The notes: generated from the sequence alone by a model not told the origin. DNA of 33,803 nucleotides from an uncultured Anaerolineales bacterium (GCA_937928015.1 CALFXA010000245.1:1-33803); one strand, 5' to 3'; positions 24,293 to 32,607 are shown, numbered from the stretch's first letter. Translations and numbers: made by a program.

Positions 24293-25891
24293 ATGACCAG
24301 GGATTTTGGGGACGGGCAGGCCATCAACGCGGAGACCAGGAAGCTCAAACGAGAGTTGACCTTGTTGCCATTGTTTGGTCTCATCTATTTCACCGTGTGC
24401 GGTGGGGCCTTCGGCGCAGAGCCGATGGTGGGCTGGTCGGGGCCAGGACTGGCGCTGTTGTTGTTCATTCTCACGCCGATCTTCTTCAGCATTCCTAATA
24501 TGTTGATGGTGCGCGAGATGCAATCCATGATGCCAGTGGAGGGTGGTTATTATCACTGGCTCAAGAAGGCCTTCGGCCCGTTCGCGGGTTTCATGGGCGG
24601 TTGGATGAACTGGGTGGTCTCCTGGGTGGACGTATCGATCTACCCTGTGCTGGCTGCCTATTACCTGGGGTATTTCATCCCTGCATTGCGCGAGGGTGCC
24701 ACCATCGGCGGTATATTCGTCAGCAGTACGTGGCTGTCCTTTCTGGTGGCGCTGGTACTGATCTGGCTGGTCTCAGCCTTGAATGTGCGCGGAGCGCGCC
24801 TGGCGGGGCTGACGACCAATTGGCTGGGATTAGTCATGCTCCTACCGCTCATCGCGCTGACGGTGATCGGCTTTGCGGTTTGGATCAAGAGCGGAACGAC
24901 CATTCACTTGCCGTTCCTGCCTGGCGGTGAGGAGGTCAACTTCGAGAATCTGATGGGCGCGCTCAGCACGGGCATCTTCGTGGCCATGTGGAACTTCATG
25001 GGCTGGGAGCTGCCTGCCGCCGCTGGCGACGAGATCGTCAACCCGAAGAAGACCTATCCGCTGGCGATGGTGTTGGTGCTGGTTGCCGCCATCGCGACCT
25101 ACTCGTTGCCGACCCTGGCGGGTCTGTATGGTGGCGCTGGGGAGGAGGGACGCTATCAGGTTTGGGGCATCGAGGAATACGAAAGTGGTGCGGGGATCGG
25201 TCCCGTTTTGGAGGAGTACGGTGTGGCCCCCGAACAGGCTGAGTCCTGGGGCGTGGACCCCGCCAGTTCCGTCGGCTGGGAGTTCCCCGATATTGCTCAC
25301 GTCATTTCGGACAAATTGACGGGCCAGAAGGACGGTACGCTGGCGCGCTTCATGGGTGGATTGGTCACTTTCTCTGCGGTGTTGAGCATGATTGGCTTGT
25401 TCATCGGCAACGGACTGGGCGGCACGCGCATTCCGTTCGCGATGGCCGCCGACGGAATGATGCCGAAGTTCATGGTCAAGGTTCACCCGAGGTATGGCAC
25501 GCCGTGGGTGGCGATTCTGTTCTGCGGGTTGATCTATTCTGTCTTCTCGCTTTCGGCGTTCGCAGCGCTGGTGGTGATCGACGTCTTCCTCAACATGCTT
25601 GTGTTGATGGCGCAGTTCTTTGCATTATGGAAACTGCGCTTCGACCTGCCCGACCTGCCGCGCAAGGCCGTCCCTGGCGGCTGGGTTGGACTGGCGCTGG
25701 TGACCCTGGCTCCCGGGCTGATCATCGCCCTGGCGATTTACAGCCAATACGTGGAAGAGGGCATGACGTCCATTTCATGGGCGTTGACCTCGATGGCAAT
25801 CGGGGCGGTGGCCTACTTCCCGATTCGCAAGTGGATCAAGCCTGGGGTGCCAGATGTGGACCCCTTTGTCGCTTCGGGCGAAGACGAATAA
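24293..25891 (+). CDS. APC-superfamily permease, resembling polyamine-uptake (PUT) transporters
   Basis: 532 residues, GGAGGG before the ATG. About 12 membrane segments start near residue 24. The unwound first helix reads TVCGGAFGAEPMVGWSGPG, followed by PVEGGYYHWLKKAFGPFAGFMGGWMNWV and IYPVLAAYYLGYF. These blocks look closer to the PUT/LAT-like branch (plant polyamine-uptake transporters) than to classic amino acid permeases; the comparison is from memory. It would import a polyamine or cationic amine by proton coupling. Oddity: a long acidic loop at about 280-350 (GAGEEGRYQVWGIEEYES... to KLTGQKDG) is some 40-50 residues longer than usual. The island context supports amine transport. An amino acid antiporter is the main alternative. 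Confidence 0.85.
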   Translation: MTRDFGDGQAINAETRKLKRELTLLPLFGLIYFTVCGGAFGAEPMVGWSGPGLALLLFILTPIFFSIPNMLMVREMQSMMPVEGGYYHWLKKAFGPFAGFMGGWMNWVVSWVDVSIYPVLAAYYLGYFIPALREGATIGGIFVSSTWLSFLVALVLIWLVSALNVRGARLAGLTTNWLGLVMLLPLIALTVIGFAVWIKSGTTIHLPFLPGGEEVNFENLMGALSTGIFVAMWNFMGWELPAAAGDEIVNPKKTYPLAMVLVLVAAIATYSLPTLAGLYGGAGEEGRYQVWGIEEYESGAGIGPVLEEYGVAPEQAESWGVDPASSVGWEFPDIAHVISDKLTGQKDGTLARFMGGLVTFSAVLSMIGLFIGNGLGGTRIPFAMAADGMMPKFMVKVHPRYGTPWVAILFCGLIYSVFSLSAFAALVVIDVFLNMLVLMAQFFALWKLRFDLPDLPRKAVPGGWVGLALVTLAPGLIIALAIYSQYVEEGMTSISWALTSMAIGAVAYFPIRKWIKPGVPDVDPFVASGEDE

Positions 25892-25919
25892 CGGGACCCG
25901 CCTGCGGTCCAGAAAAATG

Positions 25920-25950
25920 GCATCCCGTGGGAGGACTTCCTGCGGGATGC
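25920..25950 (+). terminator. Possible weak terminator after the permease gene
   Basis: GCATCCCG (25920-25927) pairs with CGGGATGC (25943-25950), with a smaller AGG/CCT inner stem. Only TTCATCC follows rather than a T run, so termination would be weak. Confidence 0.45.
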
Positions 25951-26013
25951 TTCATCCAATCGGAACATATCATGCAGGGTAATAACAGTTTTTTTATATT
26001 TATCGTCGCTTTC

Positions 26014-26054
26014 GGCAAATGGGATTTGCCTGCCTTGCCGAATTTCCGTATAAT
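26014..26054 (+). promoter_or_regulatory. Promoter with overlapping inverted repeat before the first AOR gene
   Basis: TTGCCT (26026-26031), 17-base spacer, then a perfect TATAAT (26049-26054), with a predicted start near 26061. GGCAAAT (26014-26020) and ATTTGCC (26024-26030) form a perfect 7-bp inverted repeat around GGG, overlapping the -35. This is a good candidate operator. Confidence 0.6.
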
Positions 26055-26090
26055 TCAGGAAAGTTCGTAACCACTCAAGAGGAGACCGAC

Positions 26091-27998
26091 ATGCCTTACG
26101 GATATATTGGCAAGATCCTGCACGTTGACCTGACCCAGGGTACGTTGACGGTGGAGGAGCCCCCTGAGGCGTTCTATCGAAAATATCTGGGCGGCAGCGC
26201 GATGGGAATGCATTACATTTTGCGCGAAGTGCCCAAAGGCGCCGATCCGCTTGGACCTGAAAATGTGCTAACCCTCTTTACGGGTGTGGCCACGGGCGCG
26301 GCCATCTCGGGCCAGAGCCGCCTCAATGCCAACGCCAAATCGCCGATCAGCGGCGGCATTGGCGATTCACAGAGCGGCGGATTCTTCCCTGCTGAGTTGA
26401 AGTTTGCAGGGTATGACGGCATCGTCGTCAAGGGGAAATCGCCCAAGCCTGTGTATTTGTCCATTGTGGAAGGCAAGGTCGAACTGCGGGACGCCGCTCA
26501 TTTGATGGGCAAACTTTCAGGCCAGGTGGATGCCATCCTGCATCAGGAGGTCGACCCGAAGGCTGAGATTCTCCAGCACGGAATCGGCGCGGAAAAAGGG
26601 GTGCTATATTCCTCCCTGGTGTCGATGTCAAACCGTCACAATGGGCGCACTGGGATGGGGCTGGTGATGGCTTCCAAGAATCTCAAGGCGGTGGTCGTGC
26701 GCGGCACGAAGAAACCCGCTATCTTCGACGCGAAGGCCCTGACCGAGTTGAACCGCATCGGTCCCAAGGCCATCCCCGAGAACGGCGATATGGACGGCCT
26801 GGCCAAGTTTGGTACAGCGGTGGTGGTGATGTTCAACAACACCATCGGCACCTTGCCGACCCGCAACTATAACGAGGGTCAGTTTGAAAGCTGTGAACCG
26901 ATCAGCGGTGAGAAGATGGCCGAGACCGTGTTGAAAGAACGCGACACGTGCTATGCCTGTGTGGTGCGCTGCAAGCGCGTGGTCGAGATCAAGGATGGAC
27001 CGTACAAGGTCGACCCGTATTATGGCGGACCCGAGTACGAAACGCTTGGCACCTTTGGCTCCTATTGCGGCGTCGACGACCTGGCCGCGGTCTCGCTCGC
27101 GAACCAGATCTGCAACGAATACGCCGTGGACACCATCGCCTGCGGCGCGACCATCGCCTTTGCGATGGAGTGCTACGAAAAAGGCATTATCACCAGGGAA
27201 CAGACGGGTGGCATCGACCTTGAATTTGGTAATGCTGAAGCCATGCTCGAAACCCTGCGTCAGATCGTGACAGGCAGCACGCCGTTTGGCAGGATGCTTG
27301 GTCTGGGTTCTGAGCGCGCCGCCCAGGCTTGGGGCAACGGCGCAGACGAGTGCCTGATCACGGTTAAGGGCGCCGAGGCTCCCGCCCACATGCCGCAGGC
27401 CAAGCGCAGCCTGGCGCTTATCTACGCGGTCAATCCCTTCGGCGCGGATCACCAATCCAGTGAACATGATCCCTACTATGAAGAGGGTGTGGGCGACTTC
27501 AATCTCAATCGTCTGAAACAAATCGGCCTGGGTGCGCCGCAGCCTGCCTACAGCCTGGGCGAGGAGAAGGTCCGCTTTGCGTACGAGACCGAGGTCTTCT
27601 ACTCGATGCTCGACTCGGCTGAACTGTGTCAGTTCGTGTATGGTCCGACTTGGACGTTGTACGACGGCGAGGACACCGCAAAAATGATCCGCTCCGTGAC
27701 GGGTTGGGATATCACGCTTGACGAGTTGATGGAAGTGGGCCGTCGTCGTCTGAACCTGTTCCGTGTGTTCAACGTGCGCGAAGGCCTCGACCGCAAGGCC
27801 GACAAACTCCCCAAGAAATTCTTCAAGGGACTCCAGGGGACAGGGCCCACTGCGGGCTTCGCCCTGACGCATGAAGAGGTTGACACCGCTATCGACACCT
27901 ACTATAAGATGGCGGGCTGGACCTCCAATGGGGTGCCCACGCCCGACGCTTTGAAGAAGCATGGTGTCGAATGGGCAGCAGAGTATCTGCCCGCATAA
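26091..27998 (+). CDS. Aldehyde:ferredoxin oxidoreductase (tungsten enzyme) 1
   Basis: 635 residues from the ATG at 26091, behind GAGGAG; the frame is open upstream to 26019 but that part holds the promoter. The AOR pattern is complete: GYIGKILHVDLTQGTL at the N-terminus, the pterin-binding N-domain with SRLNANAKSPISGGIGDSQSGG (76-97), and the [4Fe-4S] ligands Cys287, Cys290, Cys294 (CYACVVRC) with Cys513 in LDSAELCQF. The spacing agrees with Pyrococcus AOR (288, 291, 295, 494). It oxidises an aldehyde to the acid and reduces ferredoxin using a tungsten- or molybdenum-bis-pterin; it is cytoplasmic and oxygen-sensitive. It sits between an amine permease and a GABA-type aminotransferase, so aminoaldehydes or succinate semialdehyde are plausible substrates (inference). 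Confidence 0.93.
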   Translation: MPYGYIGKILHVDLTQGTLTVEEPPEAFYRKYLGGSAMGMHYILREVPKGADPLGPENVLTLFTGVATGAAISGQSRLNANAKSPISGGIGDSQSGGFFPAELKFAGYDGIVVKGKSPKPVYLSIVEGKVELRDAAHLMGKLSGQVDAILHQEVDPKAEILQHGIGAEKGVLYSSLVSMSNRHNGRTGMGLVMASKNLKAVVVRGTKKPAIFDAKALTELNRIGPKAIPENGDMDGLAKFGTAVVVMFNNTIGTLPTRNYNEGQFESCEPISGEKMAETVLKERDTCYACVVRCKRVVEIKDGPYKVDPYYGGPEYETLGTFGSYCGVDDLAAVSLANQICNEYAVDTIACGATIAFAMECYEKGIITREQTGGIDLEFGNAEAMLETLRQIVTGSTPFGRMLGLGSERAAQAWGNGADECLITVKGAEAPAHMPQAKRSLALIYAVNPFGADHQSSEHDPYYEEGVGDFNLNRLKQIGLGAPQPAYSLGEEKVRFAYETEVFYSMLDSAELCQFVYGPTWTLYDGEDTAKMIRSVTGWDITLDELMEVGRRRLNLFRVFNVREGLDRKADKLPKKFFKGLQGTGPTAGFALTHEEVDTAIDTYYKMAGWTSNGVPTPDALKKHGVEWAAEYLPA

Positions 27999-28009
27999 AT
28001 GTCAATTTG

Positions 28010-28050
28010 TTCTGAGCGGAGTCGCCAACTGAATGTGACTCCGCTCAGAA
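28010..28050 (+). terminator. 14-bp hairpin between AOR 1 and the GABA-type aminotransferase
   Basis: TTCTGAGCGGAGTC (28010-28023) pairs exactly with GACTCCGCTCAGAA (28037-28050) over 13 bases. No T run follows, so it may stabilise or process the mRNA rather than end it. Confidence 0.5.
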
Positions 28051-28070
28051 TGTAAACAGGATCATCATTC

Positions 28071-29357
28071 ATGACCACCAGTCAACTCTATCAAGATAAT
28101 TTTTCGCACATGACTCCTGCCTGGAGCCGCATCTTCAATTTTGTGGCCGAGCGCGCCGAGGGAGCATACATCTACACGGATGATGGCCGTAAATTGTTGG
28201 ACTTCACCAGCGGCATCGGCGTGACCAACACGGGACATTGCCATCCCAAGGTGGTGGAAGCCATCCGCGAACAGGCGGGGCTGTTCCTGCACGCGCAGGC
28301 CAATATCGTCATCCACAAGCCGATGCTGCAATTAATCGAGGAATTGCGCAAGATCGTCCCGCCTTCCATCGACAGCTTCTACTTCGCCAACTCGGGCGCC
28401 GAGGCGCTGGAGAACGCCGTCAAGATTGCACGTGCCGCCACGGGACGCCAGAACGTGATCGTCTTCAATGGCTCCTTCCACGGGCGCACGGCCATGACGA
28501 TGGCGCTGACCACGTCCAAGACGGGCTATCGCACGGGATTCGGTCCGTTGCCCGCAGGCGTGTTTGTCTCGCCCTTCCCATACGCCTTCCGTTTGGGCAT
28601 GAGCGAGGAGCAGGCCTCCGCGTACGCGCTGGAGCAGCTTGAATATCTGCTGGTTTCACAGACGGCTCCCAAGGATACGGCCGCCATCCTGGTCGAGGCG
28701 GTAATGGGCGAGGGCGGATACATCGTCCCGCCCGCGTCGTTCATGAAGGGACTGCGCGATCTGTGCGACAAGCACGGTATGATGCTGATCTTCGACGAGG
28801 TCCAGTCGGGCTTTGGCCGCACGGGCAAATGGTTCGCGCTGGAGCATTTCGGCGTGGTGCCCGATATCATCACTGCCGCCAAGGGACTGGCCTCGGGGAT
28901 GCCGCTATCGGGCGTGTTCAGCCGCACCGAGATCATGAAGAAGGTGGATGTCGGCTCGATTGGCGGGACCTACGGCGGCAACGCGGTGGCCTGCGCCTCG
29001 GGTGTGGCTACCATCCGCGCCATGCGCGATGAGAAAATGCTGGAGAATGCCGCCGAGCGCGGCGTCCAACTGGTGACAGGGCTGCGCAAGCTCCAAGAGG
29101 AATATCCGCAGATCGGCGACGTGCGCGGACTGGGCCTGATGATCGGCACCGAGTTCGTGGTCGACGGCCGTGCGGACAAGGCCAAGCCGATGGTCAAGGA
29201 GATTGCCCACGCGGCCGAGGAGCGCAATCTGCTGTTGCTCACTTGCGGCACCTATGACAATGTCGTGCGCTGGATCCCGCCGTTGAACGTGACCAGCGAA
29301 CAGATCCATGATGGCTTGCAGGTGTTTGGGGACGCGCTCAGGTCCACGTTAGGCTGA
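28071..29357 (+). CDS. gabT: Class III aminotransferase, 4-aminobutyrate (GABA) type
   Basis: 428 residues, weak AGGA site before the ATG. Class III features: FANSGAEALENAVKIARAATGR (105-126), SFHGRTAMTMALT (135-147), [17 protein letters not shown] with Asp242, and Lys271 in TAAKGLASGMPLSGV. The NSGAEA and SGMPL blocks are those of GABA and related omega-aminotransferases. It would convert GABA plus 2-oxoglutarate to succinate semialdehyde plus glutamate, the step after putrescine is turned into GABA. Ornithine, 5-aminovalerate or other omega-amino acids cannot be excluded, so the symbol is tentative. The AORs on each side could take the semialdehyde. Confidence 0.85.
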   Translation: MTTSQLYQDNFSHMTPAWSRIFNFVAERAEGAYIYTDDGRKLLDFTSGIGVTNTGHCHPKVVEAIREQAGLFLHAQANIVIHKPMLQLIEELRKIVPPSIDSFYFANSGAEALENAVKIARAATGRQNVIVFNGSFHGRTAMTMALTTSKTGYRTGFGPLPAGVFVSPFPYAFRLGMSEEQASAYALEQLEYLLVSQTAPKDTAAILVEAVMGEGGYIVPPASFMKGLRDLCDKHGMMLIFDEVQSGFGRTGKWFALEHFGVVPDIITAAKGLASGMPLSGVFSRTEIMKKVDVGSIGGTYGGNAVACASGVATIRAMRDEKMLENAAERGVQLVTGLRKLQEEYPQIGDVRGLGLMIGTEFVVDGRADKAKPMVKEIAHAAEERNLLLLTCGTYDNVVRWIPPLNVTSEQIHDGLQVFGDALRSTLG

Positions 29358-29371
29358 TCGTAAATATTTAC

Positions 29372-29406
29372 AAGTTGGCAGGTTCAACCTGTGAACCTGC
29401 CAACTT
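29372..29406. repeat. Dispersed GTTGGCAGGTTC...TGTGAACCTGC repeat, copy 2
   Basis: AAGTTGGCAGGTTCA (29372-29386) and TGAACCTGCCAACTT (29392-29406) form a perfect 15-bp stem with loop ACCTG. The same 12-mer and 11-mer cores occur at 13684-13730, also just upstream of an aminotransferase gene. Confidence 0.75.
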
Positions 29407-29431
29407 TCCAACCTTCCAACTCGAAAAGACC

Positions 29432-30790
29432 ATGACCCAACCCATCAACCGCGATAAACTTACTCAACTACTGCAATCTGAAGAAGCCCTCTTTCATAAA
29501 AGTCACCCCAAATCCTACGAACTGTATCAGCGCGCGCGCAAGTCGTTGCATGGCGGTGTACCCATGTTGTGGATGATCCGCTGGGCGGGCGCGTTTCCCG
29601 TTTTCGTCCAGTCTGCCAGGGGAGCGCGTTTCACCGACGTGGACGGTAACACCTACATCGACTTCTGCCTGGGTGACACAGGCGCCATGACAGGCCACGC
29701 GCCCGAGGCCACGGTCCAGGCCATCACCGAGCAGGTCCAGAAGGGCATCACGCTCATGCTGCCGTATGAGGACGTCATCTGGGTGGGTGAGGAGCTGCAG
29801 CGCCGCTTCGGCCTGCCGTACTGGCAGTTCGCACTGACCGCCACCGATGCCAACCGATTCGCGCTGCGCATGGCGCGCATGTTGACGGGCCGCCCCAAGA
29901 TCCTGGTCTTCAACTATTGCTATCACGGTACTGTCGACGAGACCTTCCTCACGCTCGACGAGGAGGGCACGCCTATGTCGCGCCCCAATAACATGGGTCC
30001 GCAGATCGACCCGCGCGAGACGACCAAGGTCATCGAGTTCAACGACATTGCGGCGCTCGAAACGGCGCTCTCCGCGCGGGACGTGGCTGCCGTGCTGACC
30101 GAGCCCGTTATGACCAATATCGGCATCATCCACCCCGAGCCTGGTTATCACGAGGCCCTGCGTGACCTGACTCGCAAGTACGGCACCTATCTCATCATCG
30201 ACGAGACGCATACCATTTGCGCGGGTCCAGGCGGATATACCGCCGCTCACGGTCTCCAGCCTGATTTTCTGACCCTCGGCAAACCCTTGGCTGGCGGCGT
30301 CCCCGCTGCGATCTACGGCTTCACCGAGGAAGTCTCGCAGGCCTTCACCGAACGTCTCAACCTCGACGATGTGGACGTGGGCGGCATCGGCGGGACCCTG
30401 GCGGGCAACGCCCTGTCCATTGCGGCGATGAAGGCCACACTGCAAAATGTATTGACGGACGAGTTCTACGTCGAGGCCGTCAAATTGCAGGAACAATTCA
30501 CCGCGGGCGTCGAGTCGGTCATCCAGGAATTCGACCTGCCGTGGATCGTCAGGCGGCTGGGCAACCGCTCGGAGTACTGGTTCCGCCCCAGGTCGCCGAA
30601 GAACGGCGGCGAGGCGGCTGCGGCCATCGACCACGAATTGGATCGCTATATGCACCTCTTTGCCCTCAATCGCGGCATCCTGATGACGCCCTTCCACAAT
30701 ATGGCGCTCATCTCGCCCGAGACCACCCAAACCGACGTGGACTATCACACACAGGTCTTCCGCGAGGCGGTGCAAAGTTTGTTCGATTGA
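29432..30790 (+). CDS. GSA-aminomutase-like class III aminotransferase with unusual cofactor loop
   Basis: 452 residues from the ATG at 29432; the in-frame ATG at 29375 lies in the palindromic repeat and has no ribosome site. It belongs to the GSA-aminomutase-like branch: FTDVDGNTYIDFCLGD (67-82), LIIDETHTI with Asp258, and Lys284 in TLGKPLAGGVPAAIYG. The phosphate-binding loop usually written SG(S/T)EA reads TATDANRFALRMAR (136-149), so the glycine and glutamate are replaced. That makes true GSA aminomutase activity unlikely and suggests a special substrate. It lies 50 bases before the second AOR, the likely next enzyme. It is only distantly similar to the aminotransferase at 12377. Confidence 0.85.
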   Translation: MTQPINRDKLTQLLQSEEALFHKSHPKSYELYQRARKSLHGGVPMLWMIRWAGAFPVFVQSARGARFTDVDGNTYIDFCLGDTGAMTGHAPEATVQAITEQVQKGITLMLPYEDVIWVGEELQRRFGLPYWQFALTATDANRFALRMARMLTGRPKILVFNYCYHGTVDETFLTLDEEGTPMSRPNNMGPQIDPRETTKVIEFNDIAALETALSARDVAAVLTEPVMTNIGIIHPEPGYHEALRDLTRKYGTYLIIDETHTICAGPGGYTAAHGLQPDFLTLGKPLAGGVPAAIYGFTEEVSQAFTERLNLDDVDVGGIGGTLAGNALSIAAMKATLQNVLTDEFYVEAVKLQEQFTAGVESVIQEFDLPWIVRRLGNRSEYWFRPRSPKNGGEAAAAIDHELDRYMHLFALNRGILMTPFHNMALISPETTQTDVDYHTQVFREAVQSLFD

Positions 30791-30840
30791 TATCATGGCA
30801 TGGGCGCGGGCCCGAGGCTATGGCGGAAGGAAGAGATTTC

Positions 30841-32568
30841 ATGACGAAAAATCGATCTCAGATCTGGCGCGTCAACGTGCGCACTCAGGAATTGAAGCGC
30901 GAACCCGTCCCTGAGACCTGGTCCCGTTTAGGGGGGCGCGGCCTGCTCGACCACATCCTGCTCGACGAGGTCGACCCGACCTGTGATCCGATCGGCCCGG
31001 GTAACAAGCTGATCTTTGCCCCTGGCCTGCTGGTGGGACACATGCTCTCATCCACAGACCGCATCTCGATTGGCGGCAAGTCCCCGCTGACGGGCGGCAT
31101 CAAGGAAGCCAACGCGGGCGGACGTACGGGCCTGCATATGGCGACCATGGGCATCCACGCGTTGATCCTCGAAGACCAGCCTTCTGAGGATGGATATTGG
31201 GTCCTGCACCTCTCGCTTCATGGCGCAAAATGGGAAAAAGCCGACGACCTCGTAGGCGTAGGCGTCTACGCCACCGCGCCCAGGCTGCTCGAAAGATACG
31301 GCGACAAGGTGGCGATTGCGTTGATCGGCCCAGGCGGCGAGATGCGTATGAAGTCGGCGGGTATCCAGAATCTAGACAAGGACAAGATTCCCTCGCGCAT
31401 CGCCGCGCGCGGCGGGCTGGGCGCGGTCATGGGCTCGAAGGGACTCAAGGCCATCGTGTTCGACAACACGGGTGGGCAGAAGCCGCCTATTGCCGACCCC
31501 GAGGCCTTCAAGGTCGCGCAGAAGGATTACACCAAGGTTGTCATGGAACATCCGCAGTCGGTCACGTATCGCGATTACGGCACGGCAGCCATGGCGCAGA
31601 TGACCCAGCGCTTTGCAGCGCTGCCTTCCCATAACTTCTCGCGCGGCACCTTCGACAACGTGGAAGCCATCAGCGGCGAGACCCTGCGCGAGTTCACGTT
31701 GACGCGCGGCAAGCCATCCGACCCGTCGCATGCCTGCATGGCGGGCTGCACCATCAAGTGCTCGAACGTCTTCGGCGGCGAGGATGGCAAGATCATCGTC
31801 TCACCGCTCGAATACGAGACCATCGGCCTGATGGGCACCAACGTGGACATCGACTCGCTGGACGCCATTGGCCGCCTGAACTGGCACGTCAACGACCTGG
31901 GGCTGGACTCCATCGAAATCGGCGGCTCGCTGGGCGTAGCTGCCGAGGCGGGCCTGATGCGCTGGGGCAGTGAAGAGGATGCCCAGAAACTGATCGACGA
32001 GATTCGCGCGGGCACGGAATTGGGTCATATCCTCGGCGATGGGGCGGTGACGGTCGGCAAAAAGTACAACATCGAACATGTGCCCACCGTGAAGGGACAG
32101 GCCATGTCGGCCTATGAGCCGCGCTCGATCAAGGGCACGGGCGTGACCTACGCCACCACGCCGCAGGGCGCGGACCACACCTGTGGCCTGACCATTCGCG
32201 CGCAGATCAATCACCTCGACCCGAATGCGCAGCGGGACGTCTCGCGTAACGCGCAATTGAACATGGCAGGCTACGACACCATCGGTGCCTGCATCTTCGC
32301 GGGCTTCGGCTATGCCGCCACGCCCGACGGTGTGGTCAAGCGCCTGCTCAAAGCGCGTTACGGCTGGGACGACCTGCCCGATAATATCCTGCAGGAATTG
32401 GGCAAGCAGGCCATCCGCATGGAGCGCGAGTTCAACCGCCGCGCAGGTTTCACTGCCAAGGACGACCGCCTGCCCGAATGGATGACAAAAGAAGCGTTGC
32501 CCGAGAACGGCGCGGTCTTCGACGTGAGCGAGGAGACGCTTGATCACATCTTCGACGGGATTGAATAG
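30841..32568 (+). CDS. Aldehyde:ferredoxin oxidoreductase-like tungsten enzyme 2
   Basis: 575 residues from the ATG at 30841 behind GGAAGGAAGAG; an in-frame ATG at 30820 is possible but less well placed, and the frame further upstream is a shadow of the aminotransferase. AOR family blocks: LGGRGLLDHILLDEVDP (30-46), SIGGKSPLTGGIKEANAGG (76-94), ARGGLGAVMGSKGLKAI (189-205). The cluster ligands read CMAGCTIKC (Cys299, 303, 307: spacing 3 and 3, not the classical 2 and 3) with a late Cys484 in TIGACIF, as in the shorter AOR-like subgroup. It should oxidise an aldehyde with ferredoxin or a partner protein as acceptor. It is only distantly similar to AOR 1. It closes the island before a strong terminator. 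Confidence 0.9.
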   Translation: MTKNRSQIWRVNVRTQELKREPVPETWSRLGGRGLLDHILLDEVDPTCDPIGPGNKLIFAPGLLVGHMLSSTDRISIGGKSPLTGGIKEANAGGRTGLHMATMGIHALILEDQPSEDGYWVLHLSLHGAKWEKADDLVGVGVYATAPRLLERYGDKVAIALIGPGGEMRMKSAGIQNLDKDKIPSRIAARGGLGAVMGSKGLKAIVFDNTGGQKPPIADPEAFKVAQKDYTKVVMEHPQSVTYRDYGTAAMAQMTQRFAALPSHNFSRGTFDNVEAISGETLREFTLTRGKPSDPSHACMAGCTIKCSNVFGGEDGKIIVSPLEYETIGLMGTNVDIDSLDAIGRLNWHVNDLGLDSIEIGGSLGVAAEAGLMRWGSEEDAQKLIDEIRAGTELGHILGDGAVTVGKKYNIEHVPTVKGQAMSAYEPRSIKGTGVTYATTPQGADHTCGLTIRAQINHLDPNAQRDVSRNAQLNMAGYDTIGACIFAGFGYAATPDGVVKRLLKARYGWDDLPDNILQELGKQAIRMEREFNRRAGFTAKDDRLPEWMTKEALPENGAVFDVSEETLDHIFDGIE

Positions 32569-32607
32569 AAAAAGAGACGGTCACCTTGAAAGTGACCGTC
32601 TCTTTTT
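32569..32607. terminator. Bidirectional terminator between AOR 2 and the CPBP gene
   Basis: A 16-bp perfect stem (AAAAAGAGACGGTCAC at 32569-32584 with 32592-32607), 7-base loop, and an A/T tract on each side. It starts directly after the AOR 2 stop and touches the stop of the convergent CPBP gene. Confidence 0.92.

Noticed and set aside
26628..27962. 444-residue minus-strand open frame opposite AOR 1
   Set aside because: It mirrors a complete AOR gene with all cluster ligands; high-GC codon bias keeps the opposite frame open, and the translation matches no family.
29468..30796. 442-residue minus-strand open frame opposite the GSA-like aminotransferase
   Set aside because: Antisense shadow of a well-supported gene; no ribosome site or recognisable domain.
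30541..30840. N-terminal extension of AOR 2
   Set aside because: It is an out-of-frame reading of the aminotransferase 3' end; AOR similarity starts after 30841, where a good ribosome site is found.
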